From Halomonas rhizosphaerae (GTDB lineage: Bacteria; Pseudomonadota; Gammaproteobacteria; Pseudomonadales; Halomonadaceae): a DNA stretch of 37,861 bases. The stretch covers positions 1 through 37,861 of the forward strand of contig NZ_JASCQP010000040.1 in NCBI RefSeq assembly GCF_030010555.1, read 5' to 3'. Shown here piece by piece: positions 16,211 through 24,175 of this stretch. Position 1 is the stretch's first letter. The number at the start of each line of letters is the position of its first letter. The notes below the pieces were generated by a model. That model searched no databases. It saw only the letters and a list, made by a program, of their open reading frames with translations, and was not told the DNA's origin. Made by a program: the position numbers and the translations under genes.

Positions 16211-16318
16211 ATGGCCGTTTCTGGCTGGATGGTGAATGTTATTCTATGCTGATGGACAGCTTTCGGCCCGAAGCTGACATGCCGGCAAAGGCAGCATGCT
16301 TGTTCATCCTTGTTATGC
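16210..16318 (+). repeat. Dispersed palindromic element, near full-length copy
   Basis: It starts ATGGCCGTTTCTGGCTGGAT, has TCTATGCTGATGGA in the middle, CGGCCCGAAGCTGACATGCC on the right, and ends CATCCTTGTTATGC. The outer parts are imperfect inverted repeats of each other. The 3' end matches the copy at 14761-14826 almost base for base. Confidence 0.75.
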
Positions 16319-16495
16319 GGCATGCGCGCTTACTGGTGTTATGTGGCCGATCTCTTCTTAATATCTTATAAGCTCAATGGGTTGGGAGGAGGGCGGCGTG
16401 CAATATAATATTGTTGAACGTGCATGCGCGTTAATCCAATATCAGAACGTGCGGTTCAATGCCTGTTATCTCTCTTTGGAGCGCTGAGTAAAAGT

Positions 16496-17137
16496 ATGGA
16501 TTTTATTTTAATTGGCTTGCAGGTTTTAGGTTTGATCGGAATAGGCAGCCTCTTCCTGTTTCGGAAGTACCTGTTTTCGTATTCCTCTGAAAAAGGCAAA
16601 AACCTCGCCACAAAGGAAGATATTGGGGATATTACTCGCAAAGTCGAAGAGGTAAAAACTGGATATCTATCAGAGATCGAGCGACTGAAAGTTGATCTTT
16701 TGTTGCTCTCTCGGAAAAACAATATTCTCTTCGATGAGAAAATACGGGTTTTTAAAAAGTTACAAAAGCGGTTGGTCGATTTTAAAAAATACTGTGAGGC
16801 AGCCCTTGGCTCATTTGATGATCGAGGGGAGTTTCATCCTAATTTAAACGTCTTAGCGGACGGTATCGATAAAGCGGCTCTGCAACATATCACAGCACTT
16901 CATGAAATTGAGCAGGAGGACTTCATATTTCTGTCAAAGAAATCCAGAGATATACTTGCTGAACTACATCATAGCTGCTCTACGATGTGCAGTATGGAAA
17001 TTGCTGTATTTGGTGAGGAAGTTGGTTCTGAAATGGCCAAAAGCACTATGCCAGTATACGAATCAGCGATGAGGAATATAGATAATTGTTTGCAAAGCCT
17101 GTACGAAGAGCTGGAGTTTCCGTCCAGTGAAAAATAG
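16496..17137 (+). CDS. Cassette C: single-span membrane protein with coiled coil
   Basis: Starting at ATG 16496 gives 213 residues: one N-terminal transmembrane helix (FILIGLQVLGLIGIGSLFLF), a basic stop-transfer, then a charged helical domain. The stretch NLATKEDIGDITRKVEEVK is a motif often seen just after the membrane helix in small hypothetical membrane proteins. The rest of the cytoplasmic part is helical. An in-frame ATG at 16424 would add 24 residues but has no ribosome-binding site. The family function is unknown. The gene sits between two cassette joints. Confidence 0.72.
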   Translation: MDFILIGLQVLGLIGIGSLFLFRKYLFSYSSEKGKNLATKEDIGDITRKVEEVKTGYLSEIERLKVDLLLLSRKNNILFDEKIRVFKKLQKRLVDFKKYCEAALGSFDDRGEFHPNLNVLADGIDKAALQHITALHEIEQEDFIFLSKKSRDILAELHHSCSTMCSMEIAVFGEEVGSEMAKSTMPVYESAMRNIDNCLQSLYEELEFPSSEK

Positions 17138-17227
17138 AGATAACAAGGCAGTCAACCGGACGCCAAAAGCGTGTCGGTTTTGGTTCCCTCCGCTGCGCTC
17201 CGGCGCCGGTTACCGCAGGCGTTATAT
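17138..17227 (+). other. attC-like site of cassette C (90 bp)
   Basis: It begins AGATAACAAGGC immediately after the stop and ends GCAGGCGTTATAT. Arms AACCGGACGCC and GGCGCCGGTT pair across the centre, around CGCTGCGC. The right core GTTATAT has one deviation from GTTRRRY and is identical to the core of the GNAT cassette at 23.6 kb. Confidence 0.75.
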
Positions 17228-17244
17228 TCAAGGAGCAAAATTTA

Positions 17245-18030
17245 ATGCCGTATGATCTTTTTGACCTCACAGGTCTCCTTGAGCGCAGCATTAGAGCAAC
17301 GGTTAAGAACGTTGGGATTTGGGATTGGGATGAAGACCACATCACGCGAAGTATTCTGACGCAACTGCGACAAGAGCTTGGTCGAGTTGAGCTGGTGGGC
17401 GACGACGTCCGAAGCCAGCTGCACTGGGAGGCCTACAAACTGAGTGGCACCTACGAAAACCGGTTTGGCGATATTGCGGTGCTGGTCAAGATTAACTACA
17501 AGGACGGTGAACATCTTCAGGGTGCAGCATTCCTCGAGGCGAAGCGGCGACAACGAAGAAAAACTAACTTTGACGCCATGCGTGCACAACAGGTCAATAA
17601 AATCCTTAAGCATGCACCAAGGGCTCAATATCTGCTGTATGACTACGAAGATATTACGGGCTTTCAGTCTGCTCCAGCATTTCTTCATGAAATCCGAAAT
17701 TTCTATCGAAAAAATTGGCAAAGTGGTTCAGTTGCTCCACGAACAAGCGCTGTATGTGTGCCGCTGAACGTGGCTAAAGCAACAGGGTATAAAGATACTC
17801 TGCTATATCGGTATGCAACGCCGCTTTCGATGATGCTCTCGTGCCGGTATTTCCAGGGGCTTGATCTAGAGTTTGGAAAAGAGGCGATTGAAGTGGCGTG
17901 CGGTTACCTTGAAAAATTTGGATTGCCTTCGTACGTTTTAGAAGTCGAGATTTCGGAAGCGGGTGCTGAGCCAAAGGAAAATACAGCTTACGTAAACCGG
18001 CAACGCTATGAACCGATGGATCAAATATAA
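17245..18030 (+). CDS. Cassette D: orphan PD-(D/E)XK-like nuclease candidate
   Basis: The 261-residue protein is not a known named family to me. Residues 60-100 have the layout of a PD-(D/E)XK nuclease core: Glu62 on a helix, Asp76 in a strand (RFGDIAVLV), and Glu98-x-Lys100 in the next strand (GAAFLEAKRR), followed by a basic helix. This is followed by an alpha/beta C-terminal half (PRAQYLLYDYEDITGF, PRTSAVCVPLNVA). Such a lone endonuclease-like protein could act in defence or restriction. It has a good AAGGAG 9 nt upstream of its ATG and ends at the next attC-like site. Fold assignment is by motif only. Confidence 0.7.
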   Translation: MPYDLFDLTGLLERSIRATVKNVGIWDWDEDHITRSILTQLRQELGRVELVGDDVRSQLHWEAYKLSGTYENRFGDIAVLVKINYKDGEHLQGAAFLEAKRRQRRKTNFDAMRAQQVNKILKHAPRAQYLLYDYEDITGFQSAPAFLHEIRNFYRKNWQSGSVAPRTSAVCVPLNVAKATGYKDTLLYRYATPLSMMLSCRYFQGLDLEFGKEAIEVACGYLEKFGLPSYVLEVEISEAGAEPKENTAYVNRQRYEPMDQI

Positions 18031-18108
18031 CAAGGCCAGGCACGCGACGCCTACTACATTGCGGCTTCGCCTCCATTTCGTAGCCGCGCGTGTTGCACGG
18101 CGCTATAC
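18025..18108 (+). other. attC-like site of cassette D (84 bp), right core degenerate
   Basis: It starts ATATAACAAGGCC overlapping the stop and ends GGCGCTATAC where GTTRRRY is expected. The CACGCGACGCCTAC and GTAGCCGCGCGTG arms pair well, so the fold is retained but the crossover core is altered. Confidence 0.65.
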
Positions 18109-18120
18109 ATCAGAATAATC

Positions 18121-18150
18121 TCAATGGCCGCTTCTGGCCGAATGCGGCTA
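18121..18150 (+). repeat. Left fragment of the dispersed palindromic element
   Basis: It contains AATGGCCGCTTCTGGCCGAA, the consensus left end, and then diverges. It is placed 13 nt after an attC-like site, as the other copies are. Confidence 0.65.
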
Positions 18151-18176
18151 TGTGTCGTTTACTTTACGTACGCCGG

Positions 18177-18206
18177 CCGCCCCTCCAGGAGACCCTGTAG
18201 GGGCGG
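18177..18206 (+). terminator. Hairpin with T-run downstream of cassette D
   Basis: CCGCCCCT and AGGGGCGG form a perfect 8-bp stem around a 14-nt loop, followed by TTTCGCG. It would end rightward transcription out of the cassette run. Confidence 0.5.
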
Positions 18207-18338
18207 TTTCGCGTAAAAGAATTGCGTAAATCTTCCTGCGTATAGGGAGGTGGTTTTTCTAAATTCACGGAACCGGGAAAGTCATAGCCGCCGTGGGCGG
18301 TATCATGGGCATCTATAGGGGGAGTCGGCGTTTACCCA

Positions 18339-19280
18339 TCAAGGAGTTCCTTCCGCGTTGATCAGCGCCTCCTGAGTAGCGAAGTCCTCCTCGGCGATCT
18401 GCTCGTCCAGGAAATCGAGCAGCGCCCGCACCGCCGGCAGCAGACCCCGCCGCGAAGGGAAGACCGCATGCAGGATTCCCCCCCGGGGCTCCCAGCCTGG
18501 CAGGACGTCGACCAGGCGCCCGGCCTGGATATCCCGAGCGCCCACCAGCAGCCCCAACTTGACCACGCCGAGTCCTTCCAGTGCGGCGGCATGCAGGGTC
18601 TCGGCGCTGTCGGTGACCAGACGCGGCCGATGGGGGATTTGCGCGCTGGCCGCCTCTGGCCCCACCAGGTCCCAGCAGTGGCGGTGGTCATACTGTTCGA
18701 AATCAAGACTTGGCAGCCCGGCGAGGTCCGCCGGGCTGCTGGGACGTGACTGGTCGTCGAACAGGGCGGGGGCTGCCATCAGCCGCTGAGGGCTTGAAGC
18801 GAGTACTTTCATGGTCAGGTCGCTGTCCTCCAGTGGCGGGAAGCGAACGCGGATCGCCAGATCGAAGCCCTCCTTGATCACGTCCACCCGCCGGCTGGTG
18901 GCCTCCACCTGAACCTCCACCTTGGGACAGCGCGCCATGAAGCGCACCAGCAGCGGCGTGATCAGGTAGTGCAGCACGCTAGGCGAGCAGCTCAGCCGTA
19001 CCATGCCTTGGGGTTCGGCATGATGGCGCTGGATCAGCTCCTCGGCGGATTCCGCCTCCACCAGCATGGCCAGGCAGTGACGATAGTAGGCCTGCCCCAG
19101 CTCGGTGACCGAGACGTGACGCGTCGAACGGTTGATCAGTCGTGTGGCGAGGCGCTCCTCGAGCTGGGTGATGCGCCGGCTCAGCTTCGACTTGGGAATG
19201 CCCAGGGCGCGCCCGGCCGGGGCGAAGCCGCCGTGGTCCACCACCTGCACGAAGTAGTAGAGGTCGTTGAGGTCCTGCAT
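18339..19280 (-). CDS. LysR-family transcriptional regulator, divergent from pirin
   Basis: The 313-residue protein has an N-terminal HTH (LNDLYYFVQVVDHGGFAPAG and PKSKLSRRITQLEERL) and the LysR substrate-binding domain, in the style of the DsdC/AaeR/QhpR-type regulators usually found beside pirin genes. It is divergently placed 119 bp from the pirin gene, so it most likely controls the pirin-ycaC-pirin group and itself. Its effector is unknown, although quinones or electrophiles are common for this neighbourhood. Confidence 0.92.
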   Translation of the reverse strand: MQDLNDLYYFVQVVDHGGFAPAGRALGIPKSKLSRRITQLEERLATRLINRSTRHVSVTELGQAYYRHCLAMLVEAESAEELIQRHHAEPQGMVRLSCSPSVLHYLITPLLVRFMARCPKVEVQVEATSRRVDVIKEGFDLAIRVRFPPLEDSDLTMKVLASSPQRLMAAPALFDDQSRPSSPADLAGLPSLDFEQYDHRHCWDLVGPEAASAQIPHRPRLVTDSAETLHAAALEGLGVVKLGLLVGARDIQAGRLVDVLPGWEPRGGILHAVFPSRRGLLPAVRALLDFLDEQIAEEDFATQEALINAEGTP

Positions 19281-19399
19281 GCTTTCGTCCCACTAGTAAA
19301 ACGCTGAGTGCCGTTTTCAGCGTATACCGCCATCGCCGTTCAAGGAATAGGCTTCTTGCATCGGGAGGCAAACCTCCCTCGCCATGACAGGAGCCGATG

Positions 19400-20284
19400 A
19401 TGAAGAAGATCCAGGCAGTATACGGTGCCCCGCGCGGCCATTGGGTGGGCGACGGTTTTCCGGTGCGCTCCCTGCTCAGCTACGACCGCTTGGGGGCAGA
19501 GCACATCAGCCCCTTCCTGCTGCTCGACCATGCCGGGCCCCATCGCTTTGAGCCGACCCGGTACCGCCGTGGCGTCGGCCCTCACCCCCACCGGGGCTTC
19601 GAAACCGTGACATTGGTCTACCAGGGGGCCCTTGAGCATCGCGACTCGGCGGGGCATGGCGGCCTGATCGGCGAGGGAGACGTCCAGTGGATGACCGCCG
19701 GCGCCGGCATCGTCCACGAGGAGTACCACGCTCCAGGATTTGCCGAAGGTGGCGGCCTGCTGGAAATGGTGCAGCTCTGGGTCAACTTGCCGGCCCAGGA
19801 CAAGGTCGCCCCGCCGGCCTACCAGACTCTTCTCGACAAAGAGATCCCCCGAGTCGACCTGCAGGGAAATACCGGCCAGCTCAGAGTAGTGGCGGGCCGC
19901 TATCTTGATCGAACGGGACCGGCGCGCACCTTTACCCCGATCAATGTCTGGGACCTGCGCCTGGTGGCCGGCGGCGATGTCACGCTCGAGGTTCCCGAGG
20001 GCCATACCACCCTGCTGGTGTTGCTGGAGGGCACGCTGCTGGTCAATGGCGAGCGCATCGTCCGCGACGAGAGCGTCGTCGCCTTCGAGCGCCGCGGTGA
20101 GACCCTCCATCTGGAGGCCAACAACGACGCCAAGCTGCTACTACTCAGCGGTGTGCCCATCGCCGAGCCGGTAGCCGGTCAGGGGCCCTTCGTGATGAAT
20201 GACGAGGCCGAGCTCCACCAAGCCTTTGCCGACTTCCAGACCGGGAAGTTCGGCAACCCGAGGGGGTCACGAGCCGACTCATGA
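19400..20284 (+). CDS. Pirin family protein (intact)
   Basis: The ~294-residue bicupin has the pirin metal site GPHPHRGFETVT and the second His/Glu group in WMTAGAGIVHEEYH. The C-terminal cupin half contains PINVWDLRLVAGG and EGHTTLLVLLEGTLLVNG. Pirins bind iron and some have quercetin 2,3-dioxygenase activity; others act as redox or transcription cofactors. There is an ATG at both 19397 and 19400. It starts about 120 nt from the divergent LysR and is followed by ycaC. Confidence 0.92.
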   Translation: MKKIQAVYGAPRGHWVGDGFPVRSLLSYDRLGAEHISPFLLLDHAGPHRFEPTRYRRGVGPHPHRGFETVTLVYQGALEHRDSAGHGGLIGEGDVQWMTAGAGIVHEEYHAPGFAEGGGLLEMVQLWVNLPAQDKVAPPAYQTLLDKEIPRVDLQGNTGQLRVVAGRYLDRTGPARTFTPINVWDLRLVAGGDVTLEVPEGHTTLLVLLEGTLLVNGERIVRDESVVAFERRGETLHLEANNDAKLLLLSGVPIAEPVAGQGPFVMNDEAELHQAFADFQTGKFGNPRGSRADS

Positions 20285-20346
20285 TCCCACCCTTGCCCGG
20301 CGATGGTCGCCGGGCAGTCCCCGACGACCAAGAAGGGAGAACGACC

Positions 20347-20973
20347 ATGTCCTTTACCTACAACCGACTCGACAAGGATGATGTGGCCCTGCTGATGGTG
20401 GACCACCAGGCCGGCCTGATGTCCCTGGTGCGTGACTTCAGCCCGGACGACTTCAAGAACAATGTCCTGGCTCTGGCCGATATCGCCAAGTTCTTTGATA
20501 TTCCCACCATCCTCACCACCAGTTTCGAGGATGGCCCCAATGGCCCCATGGTGCCGGAACTCAAGGCGATGTTCCCGCAGGCCCCCTACTTTGCCCGCCC
20601 GGGGCAGATCAACGCCTGGGACAACGAGGAGTTCGTTGCCGCTATCAAGGCCACAGGCAAGAAGCAGCTGCTGATCGCCGGGGTGGTCACCGAGGTGTGC
20701 GTGGCCTTCCCGGCGCTCTCGGCCCTGGAGGAGGGCTATGAGGTCTTCGTGGTCACCGACGCCTCCGGCACCTTCAACCCCATCACCCGCGACGCTGCCT
20801 GGGATCGCATGTCCCAGGCCGGCGCCCAGTTGATGACCTGGTTCGCCGTGGGTTGCGAGCTGCACCGCGATTGGCGCAACGATATCGAGGGCTTCGGCGG
20901 CCTGCTGGCCGGCCACCTGCCCGCCTATGCCAACCTGATGCAAAGCTATTCTCATCAGAACCAGCTGGGTTAA
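20347..20973 (+). CDS. ycaC: YcaC-type isochorismatase-like hydrolase
   Basis: The 208-residue cysteine hydrolase is very close to E. coli YcaC as I recall it: LLMVDHQAGL, PTILTTSFEDGPNGP, ARPGQINAWDN, IAGVVTEVCVAFPALSA and TWFAVGCELHRDWRND. The nucleophile Cys is in TEVCVAF and the catalytic Asp is in VDHQAGL. The biological substrate of YcaC is not established. The gene stands between two pirin genes under the same LysR neighbour, suggesting a joint redox or quinone-stress function. An AGAAGGGAGA ribosome-binding site precedes the ATG. Confidence 0.93.
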   Translation: MSFTYNRLDKDDVALLMVDHQAGLMSLVRDFSPDDFKNNVLALADIAKFFDIPTILTTSFEDGPNGPMVPELKAMFPQAPYFARPGQINAWDNEEFVAAIKATGKKQLLIAGVVTEVCVAFPALSALEEGYEVFVVTDASGTFNPITRDAAWDRMSQAGAQLMTWFAVGCELHRDWRNDIEGFGGLLAGHLPAYANLMQSYSHQNQLG

Positions 20974-21111
20974 ACGGCGACCGGCCAGGGCAGATTCCGC
21001 GCTCAGGCCATGCCGTCGGTAGTGCGTCGAGGGCTCGCCCCATGGCGAGGCTCATCAGGGCCTATGCTAAGGGCCGAGCCCTTCTCCTTTGACTGTCAGG
21101 AATCGCAGATC

Positions 21112-22052
21112 ATGAGCAATCTCGTCAACGAACGCGAGCTTGCCAGCTCCCTCGACTGCCCCATCGTCGACGGCCAGCGCCAAGTGCAGCACGTCACGCC
21201 CCATAGCGCCGAGGTGGGCGGCATCCCCGTCAACCGCGCCTTGCCTCGCCGCCAGCGCAGGCTGATCGGCGCCTGGTGCTTCCTCGATCATATCGGCCCC
21301 GCCGACTTCGAGGCGGACGAGCCCGGCCTCAGGGTCGGGCCCCATCCGCATATCGGCCTGCAGACCTTCACCTGGATGCTCGAGGGCGAGATCCTCCACC
21401 GCGACAGCTTGGGCACCGCTCAGGTGATCCGCCCGGCCAGGTCAATCTCATGACCGCCGGTCGCGGCATCAGCCATACCGAGGAGTCGCTGTCCGACGTG
21501 GCGACCCTGCATGCCGCCCAGCTGTGGATCGCCCTGCCCGAGGCGGATCGCGCCACTGATCCGCGCTTCGACCACTACCCGACCTTGCCCAGATGGAGGG
21601 AAGAGGGCACCGAGCTGACCCTGCTGGTGGGCGAGTTCGCCGGCCACAGTGCCCCGCCCCTGACCTTCTCGCCCCTGATAGCCCTGGATCTGGCCAGCCC
21701 CCGGGGCGGCCAATTGCGCCTGTCGCTGCGCGAGGACTTCGAATACGGCCTGGTAGCCCTGCAGGGTGACCTGGAGATCGAGGGTGACACTTTCGCCACC
21801 CATGAGCTGGCCTACCTGGGGCGCGGCCGCAATGAGGTGACGGTAACCCTCTCCGCTGGTGGCCGGGTACTGCTGGTGGGGGGCGAGCCCTTGGGCGAGG
21901 AGATCCTGATCTGGTGGAACTTCGTCGGCCACAGCAAGGCGGAGATCAGCGATGCCCAGCGCGACTGGGAGGCCGAGAGCCCTCGTTTCGGCAGCATCCC
22001 TGAGTTCGACGGCCCGCGGCTGACCGCGCCGCCGCTGCCCTGGACGACCTAG
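21112..22052 (+). pseudogene. Second pirin-family gene, frameshifted by an apparent 1-bp deletion
   Basis: Two overlapping frames together give one complete pirin. The first frame (from ATG 21112) holds the N-terminal half with [17 protein letters not shown]. At 21431-21437 the sequence GCCCGG appears where GCCCCGG is needed. One added C restores [20 protein letters not shown] and the second half (LPRWREEGTELTLLVGEFAG, ILIWWNFVGHS) to the TAG at 22052. Both metal-binding regions are intact apart from the shift. It is either a recent pseudogene, a phase-variable homopolymer, or a sequencing error. The neighbours ycaC and ABM are in the same direction. Confidence 0.85.
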
Positions 22053-22068
22053 CTAGTGGAGAGATCCT

Positions 22069-22650
22069 TTGAACAACGACGCCCAGGCCGTTGAAGGTGC
22101 CCACTGCGACGGCGCCACCCTGCGGATCCACCACCGGGTTAGGCCCAACGCTCAGGAGCGCTACGAGACCTGGCTGCGCCAGATCATCGAGGCCGCCGGG
22201 CGCTTCCCCGGCCATCAGGGGGTACATATCCTACGTCCGCCGGCGGCGGGGCAGAACTATGAGATTGCGGTGCGCTTCGCCGGCGAGGAGGATGCCCAAC
22301 GCTGGCGAGAGTCTAATGAGCGCCGGGAGCTGATGGCGGTGATCCAGCCAGAGCTTGCCGAGGACGAGCACCTGGAGATCCTCAGCGGCATCGATTACTG
22401 GTTCACGCCCCCGGAGTCTGGCGCCAAGGTGCCGGTGCGCTGGAAGCAGTGGCTGATCACGACCGCGGTGATATGGCCCTTGACCATCCTGGTGCCCCTG
22501 CTCTGGTGGCCGCTGTTTCAAGCGGTGCCGGTGCTGGAGACCTGGGGTCTACGCCATGGATTGGTGGCGGCGACCATTGTTGCCCTGGTGGTCTATCTGG
22601 TGATGCCACGAGTGGTGCGCCTGGTCTCACTCTGGCTCCATCGTCGCTGA
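22069..22650 (+). CDS. ABM-domain protein with two C-terminal transmembrane helices
   Basis: The 193-residue protein has an N-terminal antibiotic-biosynthesis-monooxygenase domain (residues ~15-105: IHHRVRPNAQERYETWLRQI, PGHQGVHIL, YEIAVRFAGEEDAQRWRES), a short linker (YWFTPP), then two hydrophobic helices (WLITTAVIWPLTILVPLLWW and LVAATIVALVVYLVMP). It starts with TTG 16 nt after the pirin stop, with GGAGAG 5 nt upstream. The domain and membrane layout is known in ABM family members of unknown role, perhaps membrane quinol chemistry. It closes the LysR-pirin-ycaC-pirin group. Confidence 0.83.
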   Translation: MNNDAQAVEGAHCDGATLRIHHRVRPNAQERYETWLRQIIEAAGRFPGHQGVHILRPPAAGQNYEIAVRFAGEEDAQRWRESNERRELMAVIQPELAEDEHLEILSGIDYWFTPPESGAKVPVRWKQWLITTAVIWPLTILVPLLWWPLFQAVPVLETWGLRHGLVAATIVALVVYLVMPRVVRLVSLWLHRR

Positions 22651-22944
22651 CACCAGGACCATGCTGCGAATAACACGCTCTGAGCCAGTCACCAGATGAC
22701 ATCATCCGCATCGACTTGGTCCCAGGGATATCGTTGCTCCCGGTCACCTACTCCGCGATCATCCAGGGGTGATAGCACAACTGTAAGGAGGCTCGCCCTC
22801 GCACGCCCCTGCTCTTTCCTGTCATACCTATGTGGCATGGCATTTAGCCTTGGCATGGCCGCAGCCATGAAGTCATCATGCAATGAAAACCAAGGTTTCT
22901 TTGCGAAGCGTGCACCAACAATGCTGAGTAGATGATTCCGAAGG

Positions 22945-23043
22945 AATGGTCCGCTCCTGGCCGAGCTTCAGGCTATGCTGATGGATGAGGGCTTCAGCAG
23001 ACGACCCAAAGCGGCCTTCCCAAGAAATTCTGAACTGTTAGCC
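22945..23043 (+). repeat. Dispersed palindromic element upstream of GNAT gene, ending in core GTTAGCC
   Basis: Left end AATGGTCCGCTCCTGGCCGA, middle GGCTATGCTGATGGATG, right CGACCCAAAGCGGCC; the outer parts are inverted repeats. It ends at GTTAGCC (one deviation from GTTRRRY), 18 nt before the GNAT ATG. The 22651-22944 stretch before it shows no gene. Confidence 0.72.
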
Positions 23044-23061
23044 CCCGAGAGGGAATGTGCG

Positions 23062-23568
23062 ATGAACCTGGTTGTCCGTCAGGAGTTATCTTCAGATGCT
23101 GCGGCCATCCACGACCTAACGCGCTCTGCGTTCCTTAACGCACCGCACACGGCTCATACCGAACAGTTCATTGTTGATGCCCTGCGAATGGCTGGTGCCC
23201 TTGCCATCTCGCTCGTTGCTGAGCAGGAGGGGGAAGTCGTAGGCCATGTGGCGGTATCGCCAGTTTCGATCTCGGATAGTTCTGAGGGCTGGTATGGACT
23301 CGGCCCAATCTCGGTCAAACCGGAACTTCAAAGAAAAGGCATCGGCAGTCTCCTCATGCAGAGTGCTCTGCGTCTATTGCAGGAGCAGGGCGCAGCGGGC
23401 TGTGTATTGGTGGGAGATCCAGCGTATTACTCTCGTTTCGGCTTCAAGCGTGAATCCAGCTTGATACTGTCTGATGTGCCACCGGAGTATTTTCAGGCAT
23501 TGTCGTTTGGGCCATCGCTCCCCAGCGGAGTGGTCACGTTCCATGAGGCGTTTGGTGCACGGGGCTAA
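23062..23568 (+). CDS. GNAT-family N-acetyltransferase (cassette-borne)
   Basis: The 168-residue protein has the GNAT fold of the YhbS-like type. The N-terminal strand is MNLVVRQELSSDAAAIHDL. The acetyl-CoA-binding motif A is LGPISVKPELQRKGIGSLLM (Q/R-x-x-G-x-G/A), and a later segment is GDPAYYSRFGFK. The protein transfers an acetyl group to an unknown small amine or N-terminus. The ATG at 23062 has GAGGGAATG just upstream. The stop codon lies inside GGCTAAC, the inverse core of the following attC, which marks it as a cassette gene. Confidence 0.9.
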   Translation: MNLVVRQELSSDAAAIHDLTRSAFLNAPHTAHTEQFIVDALRMAGALAISLVAEQEGEVVGHVAVSPVSISDSSEGWYGLGPISVKPELQRKGIGSLLMQSALRLLQEQGAAGCVLVGDPAYYSRFGFKRESSLILSDVPPEYFQALSFGPSLPSGVVTFHEAFGARG

Positions 23569-23622
23569 CAGCGGCGTGGAGCCGACGTGGCAAAGCAGCG
23601 CAGCTCACCCAGGGCGTTATAT
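23563..23622 (+). other. attC-like site of GNAT cassette (60 bp)
   Basis: Begins GGCTAACAGCGGCGTGGAGC and ends GGGCGTTATAT. Length is that of a classic 59-base element. GCGTGGAGC pairs imperfectly with GCTCACCC. The stop TAA of the GNAT gene lies in the left core. Confidence 0.75.
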
Positions 23623-23637
23623 AAGAATGTGACAAAA

Positions 23638-23730
23638 GACCGCTTCTGGCCGAATGTGGAATGTTAGCCTATGCTGATGGAATAATTATTGACTGTTCGC
23701 GACCCAAAGCTGACATGCCGGCAAAGGCCA
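23638..23730 (+). repeat. Dispersed palindromic element, copy after GNAT attC
   Basis: Left end GACCGCTTCTGGCCGAATG, middle CCTATGCTGATGGAA, right CGACCCAAAGCTGACATGCC then GGCAAAGGC. It is cut at 23730, where an IS relic starts. Confidence 0.75.
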
Positions 23731-23987
23731 GCCGCTGCTGTTCCAGACGCGCTAGGTGCGCCTGGCTGTCGAAGCCGCTGTCGTAGCGTCGCCGTGCTCG
23801 GCACCTTTTGCAGGGGCAGCAGCTGCTGGAAGGGCTTGTCGCGGCGGAAGGATAGCGTCATAGTCGCTCATGTTCAGACACAGCAGGCCCAGGTAGCTCT
23901 TGACCACGTCGCTGGTGCGCATGCACAGGTGGTGGGGAAGCGTCTATCGATGCTGTCGACACCGGTGATCTGAAATCGCTGCCGCAT
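23731..23987 (-). pseudogene. Transposase relic, IS1380-like (DDE group 1), multiply frameshifted
   Basis: Read on the minus strand, one frame gives TSDVVKSYLGLLCLNMSDYD and, after a frameshift, LSFRRDKPFQQLLPLQ then KVPSTATLRQRLRQ. These match in order the N-terminal signature of IS1380-like transposases (KSYLGLLC-x-x-K-S-D-F, then V-P-S-x-A-T-L-R-Q-R). An ATG-led segment (MRQRFQITGVDSIDRRFP) may be the start. The rest of the transposase, including the DDE core, is missing. The relic abuts the dispersed element. Confidence 0.65.
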
Positions 23988-24108
23988 AGTACTGTCTGGG
24001 CGAATGGCGATATCCGCTATATTGCCATGCAGGTCAGTGGGTTAGATGCATTCCAGGGTCGGCCTCACGGATTCAGGTAGAGGGGAAGGTCAGTCGAATT
24101 ACACTATA

Positions 24109-24122
24109 CTGTTGTACAGCAG
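24109..24122. promoter_or_regulatory. Near-palindrome CTGTTGTACAGCAG upstream of the OmpA-like gene
   Basis: A 14-bp dyad with one mismatched pair is centred on TGTACA, about 60 nt before the ATG at 24176. It could be an operator. The spacing does not fit the LexA box. Confidence 0.3.
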
Positions 24123-24175
24123 GTATAAAAGGTTTGTCCGGATGATTCTTGCGGGGCTGCTATTAGGAGCAGGTC

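Larger units (their letters stand above)
14820..18108 (+). mobile_element. CALIN-like run of four gene cassettes with attC-like sites, no integrase
   Basis: Four same-strand, AT-rich genes of unknown families (A 14842, B 15455, C 16496, D 17245) sit head to tail. Each stop codon overlaps or directly abuts a YAACAA-type inverse core, and the next gene begins within a few to tens of bases of a GTTRRRY-like core. That is integron gene-cassette architecture. No integrase (intI), attI or Pc promoter is visible in the window, so it fits a cluster of attC sites lacking an integrase. Related cassettes recur at 23.0-23.6 and 31.1-32.7 kb. Confidence 0.72.

Noticed and set aside
14820..18108. Search for an integron integrase, attI or CRISPR array
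   Set aside because: No tyrosine-recombinase motifs (R…H-x-x-R…Y) and no regularly spaced direct repeats were seen anywhere in the window.
22696..22935. Small plus-strand frame (79 codons) before the GNAT cassette
   Set aside because: No ribosome-binding site, biased composition and no family features; treated as intergenic.
24109..24122. LexA box
   Set aside because: The dyad CTGTTGTACAGCAG is too short; the CTGT-N8-ACAG spacing is not met.
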